This document shows positions 18,680 to 26,751 of a stretch of DNA of 64,000 nt, piece after piece. The stretch comes from Marisediminitalea aggregata (GTDB lineage Bacteria; Pseudomonadota; Gammaproteobacteria; Enterobacterales; Alteromonadaceae). The notes below the pieces were generated by a model, which was not told the DNA's origin, searched no databases, and worked only from the letters and a program-made list of their open reading frames with translations. Made by a program: the position numbers and the translations under genes. The stretch is from assembly GCF_900129565.1 (NCBI RefSeq), contig NZ_FQWD01000004.1, positions 186,001-250,000 on the forward strand, in the 5' to 3' direction. The stretch's first letter is position 1; each line of letters starts with the position of its first letter.

Positions 18680-19300
18680 ATGAACCGCTTTTCCGAATTA
18701 ATGTCCGGGCAAACCCTACTACCCATTATCCAGGCTGAGACCCCACAACAAGGCGTTAGTATTGCTCAGGCAATGGCTGATGCAGGACTAGGACTGGTTG
18801 AAGTTGTGCTTCGAACTGACGCCTCACTTGAAGCGCTGAAGGCAATAAAAGCAGCTGTTCCAAGTTTACGCGTTGGTGCGGGTACCGTTACCAACGTCGA
18901 TATTTTACAAGAGGCAATCAATGCCGGTTCTGATTTTATTGTTACTCCCGCTGTCTCGCCCTCGCTATTGAGTGAACTCACACGTTGCAAGGTACCGGTT
19001 TTACCCGGCGTGTCGAATACGGGCGACATACTGATGGCTCTTGAGTTTGGCTTTGAAGAGCAAAAACTATTCCCAGCCTCCCTTTCTGGTGGTGCGCCAT
19101 TTCTATCAGCCGTATCTTCTGTATTTCAAACAGCCCGGTTCTGCCCAACTGGTGGAGTCAATCCACAAAACAAGATGGACTATCTTTCATTGAACAATGT
19201 CTTTGCTGTTGGCGGTACCTGGGTGGCCAAAAAAGAATGGGTAACCAGTGAAAACTGGGAGGCGATTACGGCTGCCTGTGTCGATGCACTGGAAGCGTAG
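18680..19300 (+). CDS. eda: KDPG aldolase (2-dehydro-3-deoxy-phosphogluconate aldolase)
   Basis: This 206-residue class I aldolase has Glu41 (VEVVLRT), GAGTV (67-71), the Schiff-base Lys129 in QKLFPAS, and PTGGV (156-160). It splits KDPG to pyruvate and glyceraldehyde-3-phosphate, the last step of the alginate route. A strong ribosome site (GAGAGAGAA) precedes the ATG. Nine bases separate it from the fructose-bisphosphate aldolase gene. Confidence 0.94.
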   Translation: MNRFSELMSGQTLLPIIQAETPQQGVSIAQAMADAGLGLVEVVLRTDASLEALKAIKAAVPSLRVGAGTVTNVDILQEAINAGSDFIVTPAVSPSLLSELTRCKVPVLPGVSNTGDILMALEFGFEEQKLFPASLSGGAPFLSAVSSVFQTARFCPTGGVNPQNKMDYLSLNNVFAVGGTWVAKKEWVTSENWEAITAACVDALEA

Positions 19301-19309
19301 GAGCATGCT

Positions 19310-20392
19310 ATGACCTTCTTATCACATTCAGTTTCACCAGGCGTAGCAGTAGGAGAAAGCGTTAGCACTATTTATGAGCATGCACGGACTCACCAGTATG
19401 CCCTGCCCGCAGTCAATGTTGTCGGTACACAATCTGTCAACGCGACACTCGAAGCTGCAAAATCCGTACAATCACCGGTTATCATTCAACTATCTAATGG
19501 TGGTGCGCAGTTCTTTGCAGGTAAAGGGCTGACCTTACCCGGCCAGGAGTCCGCGGTACTGGGCGCGGTTGCCGCTGCCCGTTATGTGCATACTGTTGCT
19601 GAACATTACGGCGTGCCAGTCATGTTACATACTGATCATGCAGCTAAGTCACTGCTTCCCTGGATTGATGGGCTATTAGACGCTGGAGAAGCGCATTTTG
19701 CTGCAACAGGAAGCCCTTTATTCAGCTCACACATGATCGATTTGTCTGAAGAACCTTTGGAAGAAAACATTGCCCTTTGTGAGCAGTATCTTACCAGAAT
19801 GGCCAAGATGGGCATGACGTTGGAAATTGAGCTTGGCTGCACGGGCGGAGAAGAGGATGGCGTAGATAATACCCACCTTGATAATGCTGCTCTTTACACC
19901 CGTCCAGAAGATGTCGCATACGCTTATGATCGCCTGAGTAAAATTAGTCCAAACTTTATTATCGCGGCTTCATTTGGCAACGTGCACGGCGTTTACAAAC
20001 CAGGGAATGTCGTGCTTACGCCTACCATACTCAGAGACTCTCAGGCTTATGTTTCAGATACATTCGGACTACCTGAGAACAGCCTGAATTTCGTGTTTCA
20101 CGGTGGCAGTGGTTCAGAGCCAGAAAAAATCGCCGAATCACTAGGATATGGTGTCGTAAAGATGAACATTGATACCGATACACAGTGGGCGAGCTGGCAG
20201 GGTGTGCACACCTATTACCAGCAAAAACATGCCTATTTAGCGACACAGATCGGCAACCCCGAAGGCGACGACAAGCCCAATAAAAAATACTATGACCCTC
20301 GTGTTTGGCTACGACATGCTGAGCGTCATATGGTCTCTCGCCTGATCCAGTGTTTCACCGATTTAAACTGCGTAAACCGGTATCAGCAATGA
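19310..20392 (+). CDS. fbaA: Class II fructose-bisphosphate aldolase
   Basis: This 360-residue protein resembles E. coli FbaA over its length: LPAVNVVGT, the zinc site HTDHAAK, ELGCTGGEEDGVDN, and the phosphate-binding FHGGSGS. It joins glyceraldehyde-3-phosphate and DHAP to fructose-1,6-bisphosphate. Its place inside an alginate operon, coupled to fbp by an ATGA overlap, points to gluconeogenic use of the triose from Eda. It may be an extra copy beside a housekeeping aldolase elsewhere. Confidence 0.94.
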   Translation: MTFLSHSVSPGVAVGESVSTIYEHARTHQYALPAVNVVGTQSVNATLEAAKSVQSPVIIQLSNGGAQFFAGKGLTLPGQESAVLGAVAAARYVHTVAEHYGVPVMLHTDHAAKSLLPWIDGLLDAGEAHFAATGSPLFSSHMIDLSEEPLEENIALCEQYLTRMAKMGMTLEIELGCTGGEEDGVDNTHLDNAALYTRPEDVAYAYDRLSKISPNFIIAASFGNVHGVYKPGNVVLTPTILRDSQAYVSDTFGLPENSLNFVFHGGSGSEPEKIAESLGYGVVKMNIDTDTQWASWQGVHTYYQQKHAYLATQIGNPEGDDKPNKKYYDPRVWLRHAERHMVSRLIQCFTDLNCVNRYQQ

Positions 20393-21387
20393 AGCGTTTA
20401 ATTCCCATACTCAAACAGGATAAGGTCGATACTGACCTTATCCTGCTAATCAGAACGATTCTGGCCGCCAGTAAGGAAATTGCGTTTCGAGTCAGCCAGG
20501 GCGAATTGGCAGGCATTCTTGGGTCAACGCTTGATGAAAATATACAGGGGGAAATTCAGAAAAAACTCGATGTAGTAGCAAACCAGCTATTGAAAGATAT
20601 GCTGTTAGACGACGACAATGTTGCGGCAATTGCATCAGAAGAAGAACCCGACGTCGTTCCAGGCCACCAGCACGGTAAATATATTGTTGCCTTTGATCCG
20701 CTAGACGGCTCTTCAAACATTGATGTTAATGGGCAGATTGGCACCATATTCACGATATATCCGGTTCGACCGGATGTCCCTTTCAACTGTGAGCGTCAAT
20801 TTGCTCAGCCTGGCCATCAGCAGGTATGTGCGGGCTATGTCCTTTATGGCCCATCCTCCTTGTTAGTCATGTCAACCGGGGGGCCAACCCGATGTTATAC
20901 CCTCGATTTAACACATGGGGGCTACCTGTTAACGCGTTCCGAAATGCAAATCCCTACCGACAGCAAAGAGTTTGCCGTCAATATGGCGAATTATCGTTAT
21001 TGGGCTGACCCGGTCAGGGGATACTTCAATCAACTGCTGTCTCATCCGAATTTTGCCAATAGTACCCTGCGATGGAATGCCGCCATGGTAGGAGATATCC
21101 ATAGAGTATTAAGCCGCGGAGGTATGTTTGTGTACCCCGAGGACAGCCGTGTTGGGAACGAAAACGGCAAAATTCGGCTACTTTACGAAGCTAACCCGTT
21201 AGCCATGTTGGTAGAAGGCGCAGGCGGAATAGCGACCGCGTCTGGTCAGCGTATCCTGTCAATCCACCCCGACTCACTGCATCAGCGAGTACCTGTAGCG
21301 ATGGGTTCAGCTTCGCAAGTTGCTGTCCTAAACCAGTATCTACACGATCGGGCTTTTGATGAATCAACCACTCATTCAACGAATTAA
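20389..21387 (+). CDS. fbp: Class 1 fructose-1,6-bisphosphatase
   Basis: This 332-residue enzyme has the metal and phosphate motif DPLDGSSNID and the usual YPEDSR and EANPLAML C-terminal stretches. It removes the 1-phosphate to give fructose-6-phosphate, the committing step of gluconeogenesis. The ATG overlaps the fba stop; a longer in-frame start at 20350 lies inside fba and is rejected. Followed 20 bp later by a PL7 lyase. Confidence 0.94.
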   Translation: MKRLIPILKQDKVDTDLILLIRTILAASKEIAFRVSQGELAGILGSTLDENIQGEIQKKLDVVANQLLKDMLLDDDNVAAIASEEEPDVVPGHQHGKYIVAFDPLDGSSNIDVNGQIGTIFTIYPVRPDVPFNCERQFAQPGHQQVCAGYVLYGPSSLLVMSTGGPTRCYTLDLTHGGYLLTRSEMQIPTDSKEFAVNMANYRYWADPVRGYFNQLLSHPNFANSTLRWNAAMVGDIHRVLSRGGMFVYPEDSRVGNENGKIRLLYEANPLAMLVEGAGGIATASGQRILSIHPDSLHQRVPVAMGSASQVAVLNQYLHDRAFDESTTHSTN

Positions 21388-21407
21388 GGACGTCTGAGGT
21401 ATATACA

Positions 21408-22388
21408 ATGAAATCAACAATAATAAAAATCATCGGCCCGTTTTTGTTGTTTGCACTTCTCATGATGGCTGCAAATAACAGTCGCGCTCAGACTATCTCA
21501 TTACCACTTTCACACCAGCAACTCGAAGAGGGAGTCCTATTGGGGAGCACCCATAAGCTAGACCCAACCCTTCCTCCCAGTGGTAACTTTGATCTTCTGG
21601 ACTGGAGTCTGACATTACCCACTGACCTCAATCAGGACAACAAAGCCGATATGATATATGAACAACCTCTATCTGACGGTTTTGAACTTAAACCCTTGTT
21701 TTACACTGCTGCTGATGGCGGGATGGTGTTCGCCTGCCCCAATGAAGGTGCAAAAACATCCAGCAATACCAAATATGCTCGCACCGAATTACGGGAAATG
21801 CTGAGACGCGGAAATACCGGCATGAAAACCCAAGGTATTACAGGAAACAACTGGGTGTTCAGTGGCGCACATGGCTCAGCAAAACGCGAGGCGGGTGCCA
21901 TAGAAGGGAGCCTGGAAGCAACATTGGCAGTTAATCGAGTCTCAGTTAGCGGTGACGAAAAAAAGGTAGGCAGGGTAATCATTGGTCAAATACATGCAAC
22001 CGATGATGAACCCATTCGTCTCTATTACCGAAAACTCCCTAATAATAAAAAAGGCTCAGTGTATTTTGCCCACGAAATAAATGGCGGTGACGATATCTGG
22101 GTTAACCTGGTGGGTTCACGCTCTCACACGTTGAGTGACCCGGAAGAAGGCATCGAACTTAATGAAAAGTTTAGCTACAAAATTACGGTAGAAAACAGCA
22201 TTCTTCACGTCACGCTAATTCGGCAAAATAAACCCAATATCAGCCGTTCTATAGACATGAGCGAAAGCGGTTATCATAAAAATAACCAGTATATGTATTT
22301 TAAAGCGGGTGTTTACAACCAGAACAATAGCGGTGAGCCCCGCGATTTCGTACAGGCAACGTTTTATTACCTAGCCAATATTCACTGA
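21408..22388 (+). CDS. Alginate lyase, polysaccharide lyase family 7 (secreted)
   Basis: This 326-residue protein has a signal peptide (1-~28, cleavage near SRAQ) and one PL7 jelly-roll domain. The three family motifs are present: RTELREML (125-132), QIH (194-196) and YFKAGVYNQ (297-305). PL7 enzymes are mostly endolytic; QIH rather than QVH is often linked to activity on G-containing blocks. The catalytic domain is closely similar to the one at 22483 (shared EPIRLYYRKLP), suggesting duplication. Confidence 0.94.
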   Translation: MKSTIIKIIGPFLLFALLMMAANNSRAQTISLPLSHQQLEEGVLLGSTHKLDPTLPPSGNFDLLDWSLTLPTDLNQDNKADMIYEQPLSDGFELKPLFYTAADGGMVFACPNEGAKTSSNTKYARTELREMLRRGNTGMKTQGITGNNWVFSGAHGSAKREAGAIEGSLEATLAVNRVSVSGDEKKVGRVIIGQIHATDDEPIRLYYRKLPNNKKGSVYFAHEINGGDDIWVNLVGSRSHTLSDPEEGIELNEKFSYKITVENSILHVTLIRQNKPNISRSIDMSESGYHKNNQYMYFKAGVYNQNNSGEPRDFVQATFYYLANIH

Positions 22389-22394
22389 TTCTCT

Positions 22395-22426
22395 TATACC
22401 ATCTGCAGTTTCCTGCAGATGGTATA
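22395..22426. repeat. Long inverted repeat between convergent PL7 genes
   Basis: Perfect 14-base arms (TATACCATCTGCAG and its complement) with a 4-base loop lie 6 bp after the first PL7 stop and 56 bp before the end of the second. It probably ends or protects both convergent transcripts, although there is no T tract. Confidence 0.7.
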
Positions 22427-22482
22427 GTGCTGCAAACTGACTACCTCATAGTCCTACAACTACCCAACTGTTCGTTATCGCT

Positions 22483-23928
22483 TCATTCACTGGCTGCGTA
22501 GCCTTTGTGGGCATTTCGAATTTCATAGAAGGTCGCCTGCGCATACTCAGACGGGAGGCTGGAATTGTTCAGGTGATAAACACCAACTTTAAAATACATG
22601 TATTGCCCATCTGCATCATAAAGGCTGTTACTCATGTCATAGTTGGCCACGACGTCTGCTTTACCCTCGCGTGACAAAGTCACCGTGAGCAGATTCATTT
22701 CTACGCTGATACGATAAGTAAATACCTCATTGAGTGCTATCCCGTCAGTAGGATCTGCTGCGCTGTTGCTTCGTGTGCCAAGCATCTCGACATAGGTCTC
22801 AATATTGTCTCCATTCGTATCTGTCTGCCTGCTCTCGTGGGCGAAATAGATTGCGCCTCGCTCATTGTCCGGCAGTTTTCGGTAATACAGCCGTATAGGC
22901 TCGTCGTCATTGGCATGAATTTGCCCTATAACCAGCCGGCCTATCTGGTAATTTTCACCCGTTGTCGTGACCTTATTGACCGCCATTTTTACGTGTAAAT
23001 CTCCGTCAACGCCCCCTGCGTCTTGCTGTTGTTGTGCCGATGCACTACCAAATACCCAATTATTTTTATTCACTCCCTGCGTTCGAATATCAGGATCGCC
23101 ACGGCGCAGCATTTCTCTTAATTCAACCCGCACATAATTCGTATTGGTTGAGGTTTTATATCCATAGCTAGGCGAGCGCATCACTATCCCATTATCCTCA
23201 GACGCATAAAAAAATTCAGAATGGGTATAACCATTAGCCAGCTCAGATTCTGAGATCGTATCTGATCTGCCATTACCATCTTCATCGGTGGGAATGCTCA
23301 AATACCAATCTAATAAATCAATGCCTATTTCATTTGGGAAAATATCAGCAAACTCCCCTGTCGCCTCAGCACAACGGTGAGCGCGGATTTCTACTATGCC
23401 AGACTCCGCCATGGTAGAACTGCCATTGAGCCGCACTTTAATATACCTAGCATTGACGGTATCAAAGGAGTGCAATTCAAAGCCACTATGTTTGCCACTG
23501 GACTCTCCCCCTGTGATAACGGGCGTCCATTCTTGTGCGTTGCCCGATACCTCTACATCGAAATAAACACGTAGCTCACTGCCCCGAAACCATTTAACCG
23601 TAAGCGCACTTATTTGTACTTCACGGCCCATATCTAGCGTAATTTCATTGTTTGTTGCAGAACTTTGCCAGCGGGAAACTGACGAGAAATCACCGTCGAT
23701 GGCTTTGCTTGCGTCGTATACACTGGTGCTGGACTCATCGTCAGAAGCACTGACAAAAGCATATAGCTCATTATCGCAGTCAGATTGTTTGGGCTCCTCC
23801 TCCGCTACTAACGGCGGTGATGTTGGCAACACAGTGCTCCCACCTCCTCCTCCGCAGCCAAGCAAGACGCCCACCGCACAGAAACAAAACCAACGTACCC
23901 CTCGCGCAAAATAGGTAGCTGCACACAT
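22483..23928 (-). CDS. Lipoprotein alginate lyase with F5/8-type (CBM32-like) domain and PL7 domain
   Basis: This 481-residue protein has a lipobox (LLGC, Cys25) followed by a glycine run. A discoidin-like carbohydrate-binding domain covers ~residues 50-185 (ASKAIDGD, SRWQS, ARYIKVRLNG), and a PL7 domain covers ~200-475 with RVELREMLRR, QIH and YFKVGVYHLNN. It should be a surface-anchored endolyase binding alginate. It is the last gene of the minus-strand operon (PMI-like, Nramp-like, PL7). Confidence 0.92.
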   Translation of the reverse strand: MCAATYFARGVRWFCFCAVGVLLGCGGGGGSTVLPTSPPLVAEEEPKQSDCDNELYAFVSASDDESSTSVYDASKAIDGDFSSVSRWQSSATNNEITLDMGREVQISALTVKWFRGSELRVYFDVEVSGNAQEWTPVITGGESSGKHSGFELHSFDTVNARYIKVRLNGSSTMAESGIVEIRAHRCAEATGEFADIFPNEIGIDLLDWYLSIPTDEDGNGRSDTISESELANGYTHSEFFYASEDNGIVMRSPSYGYKTSTNTNYVRVELREMLRRGDPDIRTQGVNKNNWVFGSASAQQQQDAGGVDGDLHVKMAVNKVTTTGENYQIGRLVIGQIHANDDEPIRLYYRKLPDNERGAIYFAHESRQTDTNGDNIETYVEMLGTRSNSAADPTDGIALNEVFTYRISVEMNLLTVTLSREGKADVVANYDMSNSLYDADGQYMYFKVGVYHLNNSSLPSEYAQATFYEIRNAHKGYAASE

Positions 23929-23961
23929 AACAATAACCCTCAGTTTTTCTACTAAATTGAA

Positions 23962-25233
23962 TCAGGTTGGCATTAGCATTTGCCAGACCCCAGACAAGCC
24001 CAGGTATGCCGTAAATATTGAAAAAAGTAATATGGCGATAAGAATAAGATTCTGCAGAGTATTCAGGCGATACTGTCCCATGAGTGATTTACAATTAGAC
24101 AGATACAATATGCAAACAACGGTTAACGGCAGGATCACGGCGTTTAACGCCTGAGATACGATCATGACAAGGACGGGTCTGGCATTAAAGATGGGGACGA
24201 CTAAGCCCAAAAGTGAAACGCCAAAAACCAACAACCTGAATTTCATCAACGTCATATCGCGAGGTATACCTGAGTAATCGCAAATGAGCCAAGGCAACAT
24301 AAGGACATTCGGGAATTGTGACGATACACCGGCAGCAACCAGGCCTGTAGCAAATAGCGACACGGCAAACTGCCCCGCTAACGGCTCTAATAACTCGATC
24401 ATTTGTGCTGCATTTATCAATGGTGTGCCTGCTATGTGCAGAGTGCCAGCTGACGCCGCCATAATAGATGCGCTGATAACAAACATGAGTACTACGGAGA
24501 ACGCAGCGTCATTGCGCTGGTTAGCGTAATGAGCAAGTGTCCAGCCTGCCTCCTTAACCAAAGTGGTGCGTATAATAAATAGGCCAGAAAATACTGTCGT
24601 GCCAATCAGCGACGCAGTGACTAGCAACGGCGATTCAGCACTGTATGCAGATATTGAGGGCAATCTTGGAATAAGCCCTGACACTATTGACTCAGGTGTA
24701 GGCAAGAGCAAAAAAGCAATCAATAGAAAACATGCCGACATGATGGCCACTACTATCGCCAGAAATCGCTCAAAAAAACGGGTATTACCGCGCCAGAAAA
24801 TGACATACACGAGAGTGATAAAAAACAGAGCAAACCAAACAGGGTGAATGCCTTCATCGGTCCACACCAGAGACCAGCGGTAACAAATATCGGCCACAAT
24901 GCCCATTACCCCCATAACACTCCCGCATACACCTACCCCCAAAGCAAAAATAAAAAATAGACTGACCCAGGGATGAATATGTTGTTTAAATGCCTGTAAT
25001 GCCGTTTGGCCGGTGACGAGGGTAAAACGGCCGTACAGGTTAATCATAAAGAAAGTACAACAGCACGATAATAACAATGCCCACAGCAATGACATACCAT
25101 AGTCGGCACCGGCTTTAGCCATAGTCGTAACGCTGCCAGTGCCAATATTAAAGCCTAGAAGAAATATTCCCGGCAGTACCATGGAAAGTAGTTGTCGGGC
25201 GCGTTTGCTTGAACTAAAAGGACGGCTGGCCAT
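23962..25233 (-). CDS. Divergent Nramp-family membrane transporter lacking canonical metal-site residues
   Basis: This 423-residue protein has about 11 membrane helices with Nramp-like spacing: PGIFLLGFNIGTGSV in helix 1 and a matching AGADYGMSLLW after it. The invariant DPGN of metal-transporting Nramps aligns with GTGS, and the helix-6 MPH region reads TVFSG. Mn/Fe transport by the usual site is therefore unlikely. Lying between a PMI-like gene and an alginate lyase, 33 bp before the latter, it may carry a sugar-acid or another nutrient. Family likely, substrate unknown. Confidence 0.75.
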   Translation of the reverse strand: MASRPFSSSKRARQLLSMVLPGIFLLGFNIGTGSVTTMAKAGADYGMSLLWALLLSCCCTFFMINLYGRFTLVTGQTALQAFKQHIHPWVSLFFIFALGVGVCGSVMGVMGIVADICYRWSLVWTDEGIHPVWFALFFITLVYVIFWRGNTRFFERFLAIVVAIMSACFLLIAFLLLPTPESIVSGLIPRLPSISAYSAESPLLVTASLIGTTVFSGLFIIRTTLVKEAGWTLAHYANQRNDAAFSVVLMFVISASIMAASAGTLHIAGTPLINAAQMIELLEPLAGQFAVSLFATGLVAAGVSSQFPNVLMLPWLICDYSGIPRDMTLMKFRLLVFGVSLLGLVVPIFNARPVLVMIVSQALNAVILPLTVVCILYLSNCKSLMGQYRLNTLQNLILIAILLFSIFTAYLGLSGVWQMLMPT

Positions 25234-25263
25234 AAGGTCTCCGGGTGATGCTGTTAATAACGT

Positions 25264-26334
25264 CTACAGTCCGCCTGGATAACATTCCAGTACCGTCATG
25301 TTTTGATCACTGTGGTAGCTAAATGCCTCTACGCCGGCCGGGCAAAAAAAACGATCCCATTGATTCAGCATTAATGACTGGTTTTCCGTTTTAATCATCC
25401 CGCAGCCTTCTGCGACAATACCGTAAAAGCAAGAAGTCTCACGGCGAGAGAAGATGCCTTTTGTTGTCGCGCGCCTTACACGAAAACATGGCGTGTGATG
25501 GGAATCTATTAGACTTTCCAGCCTATTTCCGCCGTTTTCATCTAGTATTAATTCAGGCGAACAACGAAATGTCGAATCAATGCTTTCGCCTGTTACAGGT
25601 GAAAAGTCAAACACGTCAAGCGCGGTTTCAATATCGCGATTCATAAAACGTGCGGCTTCCGGAATAACGTATCCGCATCGCTCGAACTCAAATCGCACGG
25701 CTAGATCTGACGGCTCCATTATTTCCAGCATCAAAATCCCTTCTCCTAAAGCATGGGGCCTTCCCCCTGGAATAAGAAAGACGTCCCCGGGTTTTACCGG
25801 GATTTTGTCAAAGCAACCTTCTATCTCGTCGATATTCTGTTGTTCAATCCAGCTCTTTAACTGTTTGCGGGAAGGAGGGCGTTGGAACCCCGCGTAAATA
25901 TAAGGTTGTTGTATGTCATCTCTTATGGCTAATATGACATAAGCTTCTGTTTTACCGCGAGAAGAGCCTAATCGCTGCTTAGCAAATTCTCGGCTGGGGT
26001 GAACCTGAAAATGCAAACGAGTCGCACTGTCCAGATACTTAACCAGTGGCACATCCTCTACTTCACAACCCTGGCCAAGATAAAAATCAGGTTCACTCAA
26101 AACCAGTGATTTAAACGGCGTTAACTCGCCGCTTTCACTTGTAATCATACTCAGACCTTCCGATAGGGCTTCTCTGCCCGCATTTGTCGCCTGAACCATC
26201 GAGCCGATCCAATCTTCAGGAAAACTGCTGTCTGCTGGACATGCCTTTTTCTGCATTTCGTCCAACAACTTACCTCCCTGGTATGTGCGCCAGACTCGGT
26301 TTGCTGCAAATTTAATAATGCCAGACATGGTCAT
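25264..26334 (-). CDS. Class I mannose-6-phosphate isomerase-like protein
   Basis: This 356-residue cupin-type isomerase has the four zinc ligands of type I PMI: Gln110 and His112 (FQVHPS), Glu130 (GKTEAY) and His194 (GGRPHALG). It interconverts fructose-6-P and mannose-6-P in known members; here it could instead act on a related uronate-derived sugar. It heads the minus-strand operon and is preceded by the operator at 26379. The aldolase and phosphatase nearby supply fructose-6-P. Confidence 0.8.
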   Translation of the reverse strand: MTMSGIIKFAANRVWRTYQGGKLLDEMQKKACPADSSFPEDWIGSMVQATNAGREALSEGLSMITSESGELTPFKSLVLSEPDFYLGQGCEVEDVPLVKYLDSATRLHFQVHPSREFAKQRLGSSRGKTEAYVILAIRDDIQQPYIYAGFQRPPSRKQLKSWIEQQNIDEIEGCFDKIPVKPGDVFLIPGGRPHALGEGILMLEIMEPSDLAVRFEFERCGYVIPEAARFMNRDIETALDVFDFSPVTGESIDSTFRCSPELILDENGGNRLESLIDSHHTPCFRVRRATTKGIFSRRETSCFYGIVAEGCGMIKTENQSLMLNQWDRFFCPAGVEAFSYHSDQNMTVLECYPGGL

Positions 26335-26358
26335 TCCTTATCGCTTAACATTCACAAC

Positions 26359-26392
26359 AAATTAACCAAATGACAATTATTGGTCAACCAAT
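26359..26392 (-). promoter_or_regulatory. Promoter with best-matching GntR-type operator, PMI-like operon
   Basis: ATTGGT-CA-ACCAAT (26379-26392) is a palindrome with perfect 6-base arms. On the minus strand it contains -35 TTGACC, 17 bp before TAATTT (26359-26364). This is the clearest copy of the shared operator. Confidence 0.65.
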
Positions 26393-26625
26393 ATTTCAAT
26401 CAGCTTCACAGTGAACAATAGAAAAAAGAAACAACCAGCTAACTAGTGGCGGCATGAACGCGCTGCACATCGTCACGTAAAAACTCAAATCAACAATTAC
26501 GGACAAAATACTAAGCAACTGATATTTATAACCATTTTTACCTACATGTAAGAGACACAACATCACCACTATCACCACAAACTATATTGGTAATAAACAA
26601 ACAAAAACAAATTAAGCCAAATTAT

Positions 26626-26651
26626 ATTACCAAAAGGTTGACCTATTGACA
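26626..26651 (+). promoter_or_regulatory. Composite operator upstream of the TonB-receptor gene
   Basis: ATTACCAAA (26626-26634) is followed at once by AGGTTGACCT (26635-26644), giving the same 11-bp phasing as at 10232 and 31764. TTGACA lies at 26646-26651, but no good -10 is found at 17 bp, so the start site is uncertain. Confidence 0.5.
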
Positions 26652-26751
26652 TTTACCTGTAAATATAACGTAAACGCTTTGTGAAACTTTTACTGGCCAT
26701 GCAAAGCAAATTGGTAATACGCTATGAAACTGAAAGACACAGGAAAACACT

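Larger units (their letters stand above)
26335..26751. other. 417-bp divergent regulatory region (PMI-like operon / TonB receptor)
   Basis: AT-rich, no gene supported. It contains the operators at 26379-26392 and 26635-26644 and three copies of the 9-base element ATTGGTAAT (26586-26594, 26710-26718, and reverse with one change at 26626-26634). The middle part 26395-26580 shows nothing clear. Confidence 0.7.

Noticed and set aside
25264..26334. Calling the PMI-like gene manA outright
   Set aside because: Zinc site is conserved but overall sequence and context differ from housekeeping ManA, so only family membership is stated.
26396..26578. 60-codon hydrophobic frame on the minus strand before the TonB-receptor gene
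   Set aside because: AT-rich, no ribosome site; hydrophobicity follows from base composition.
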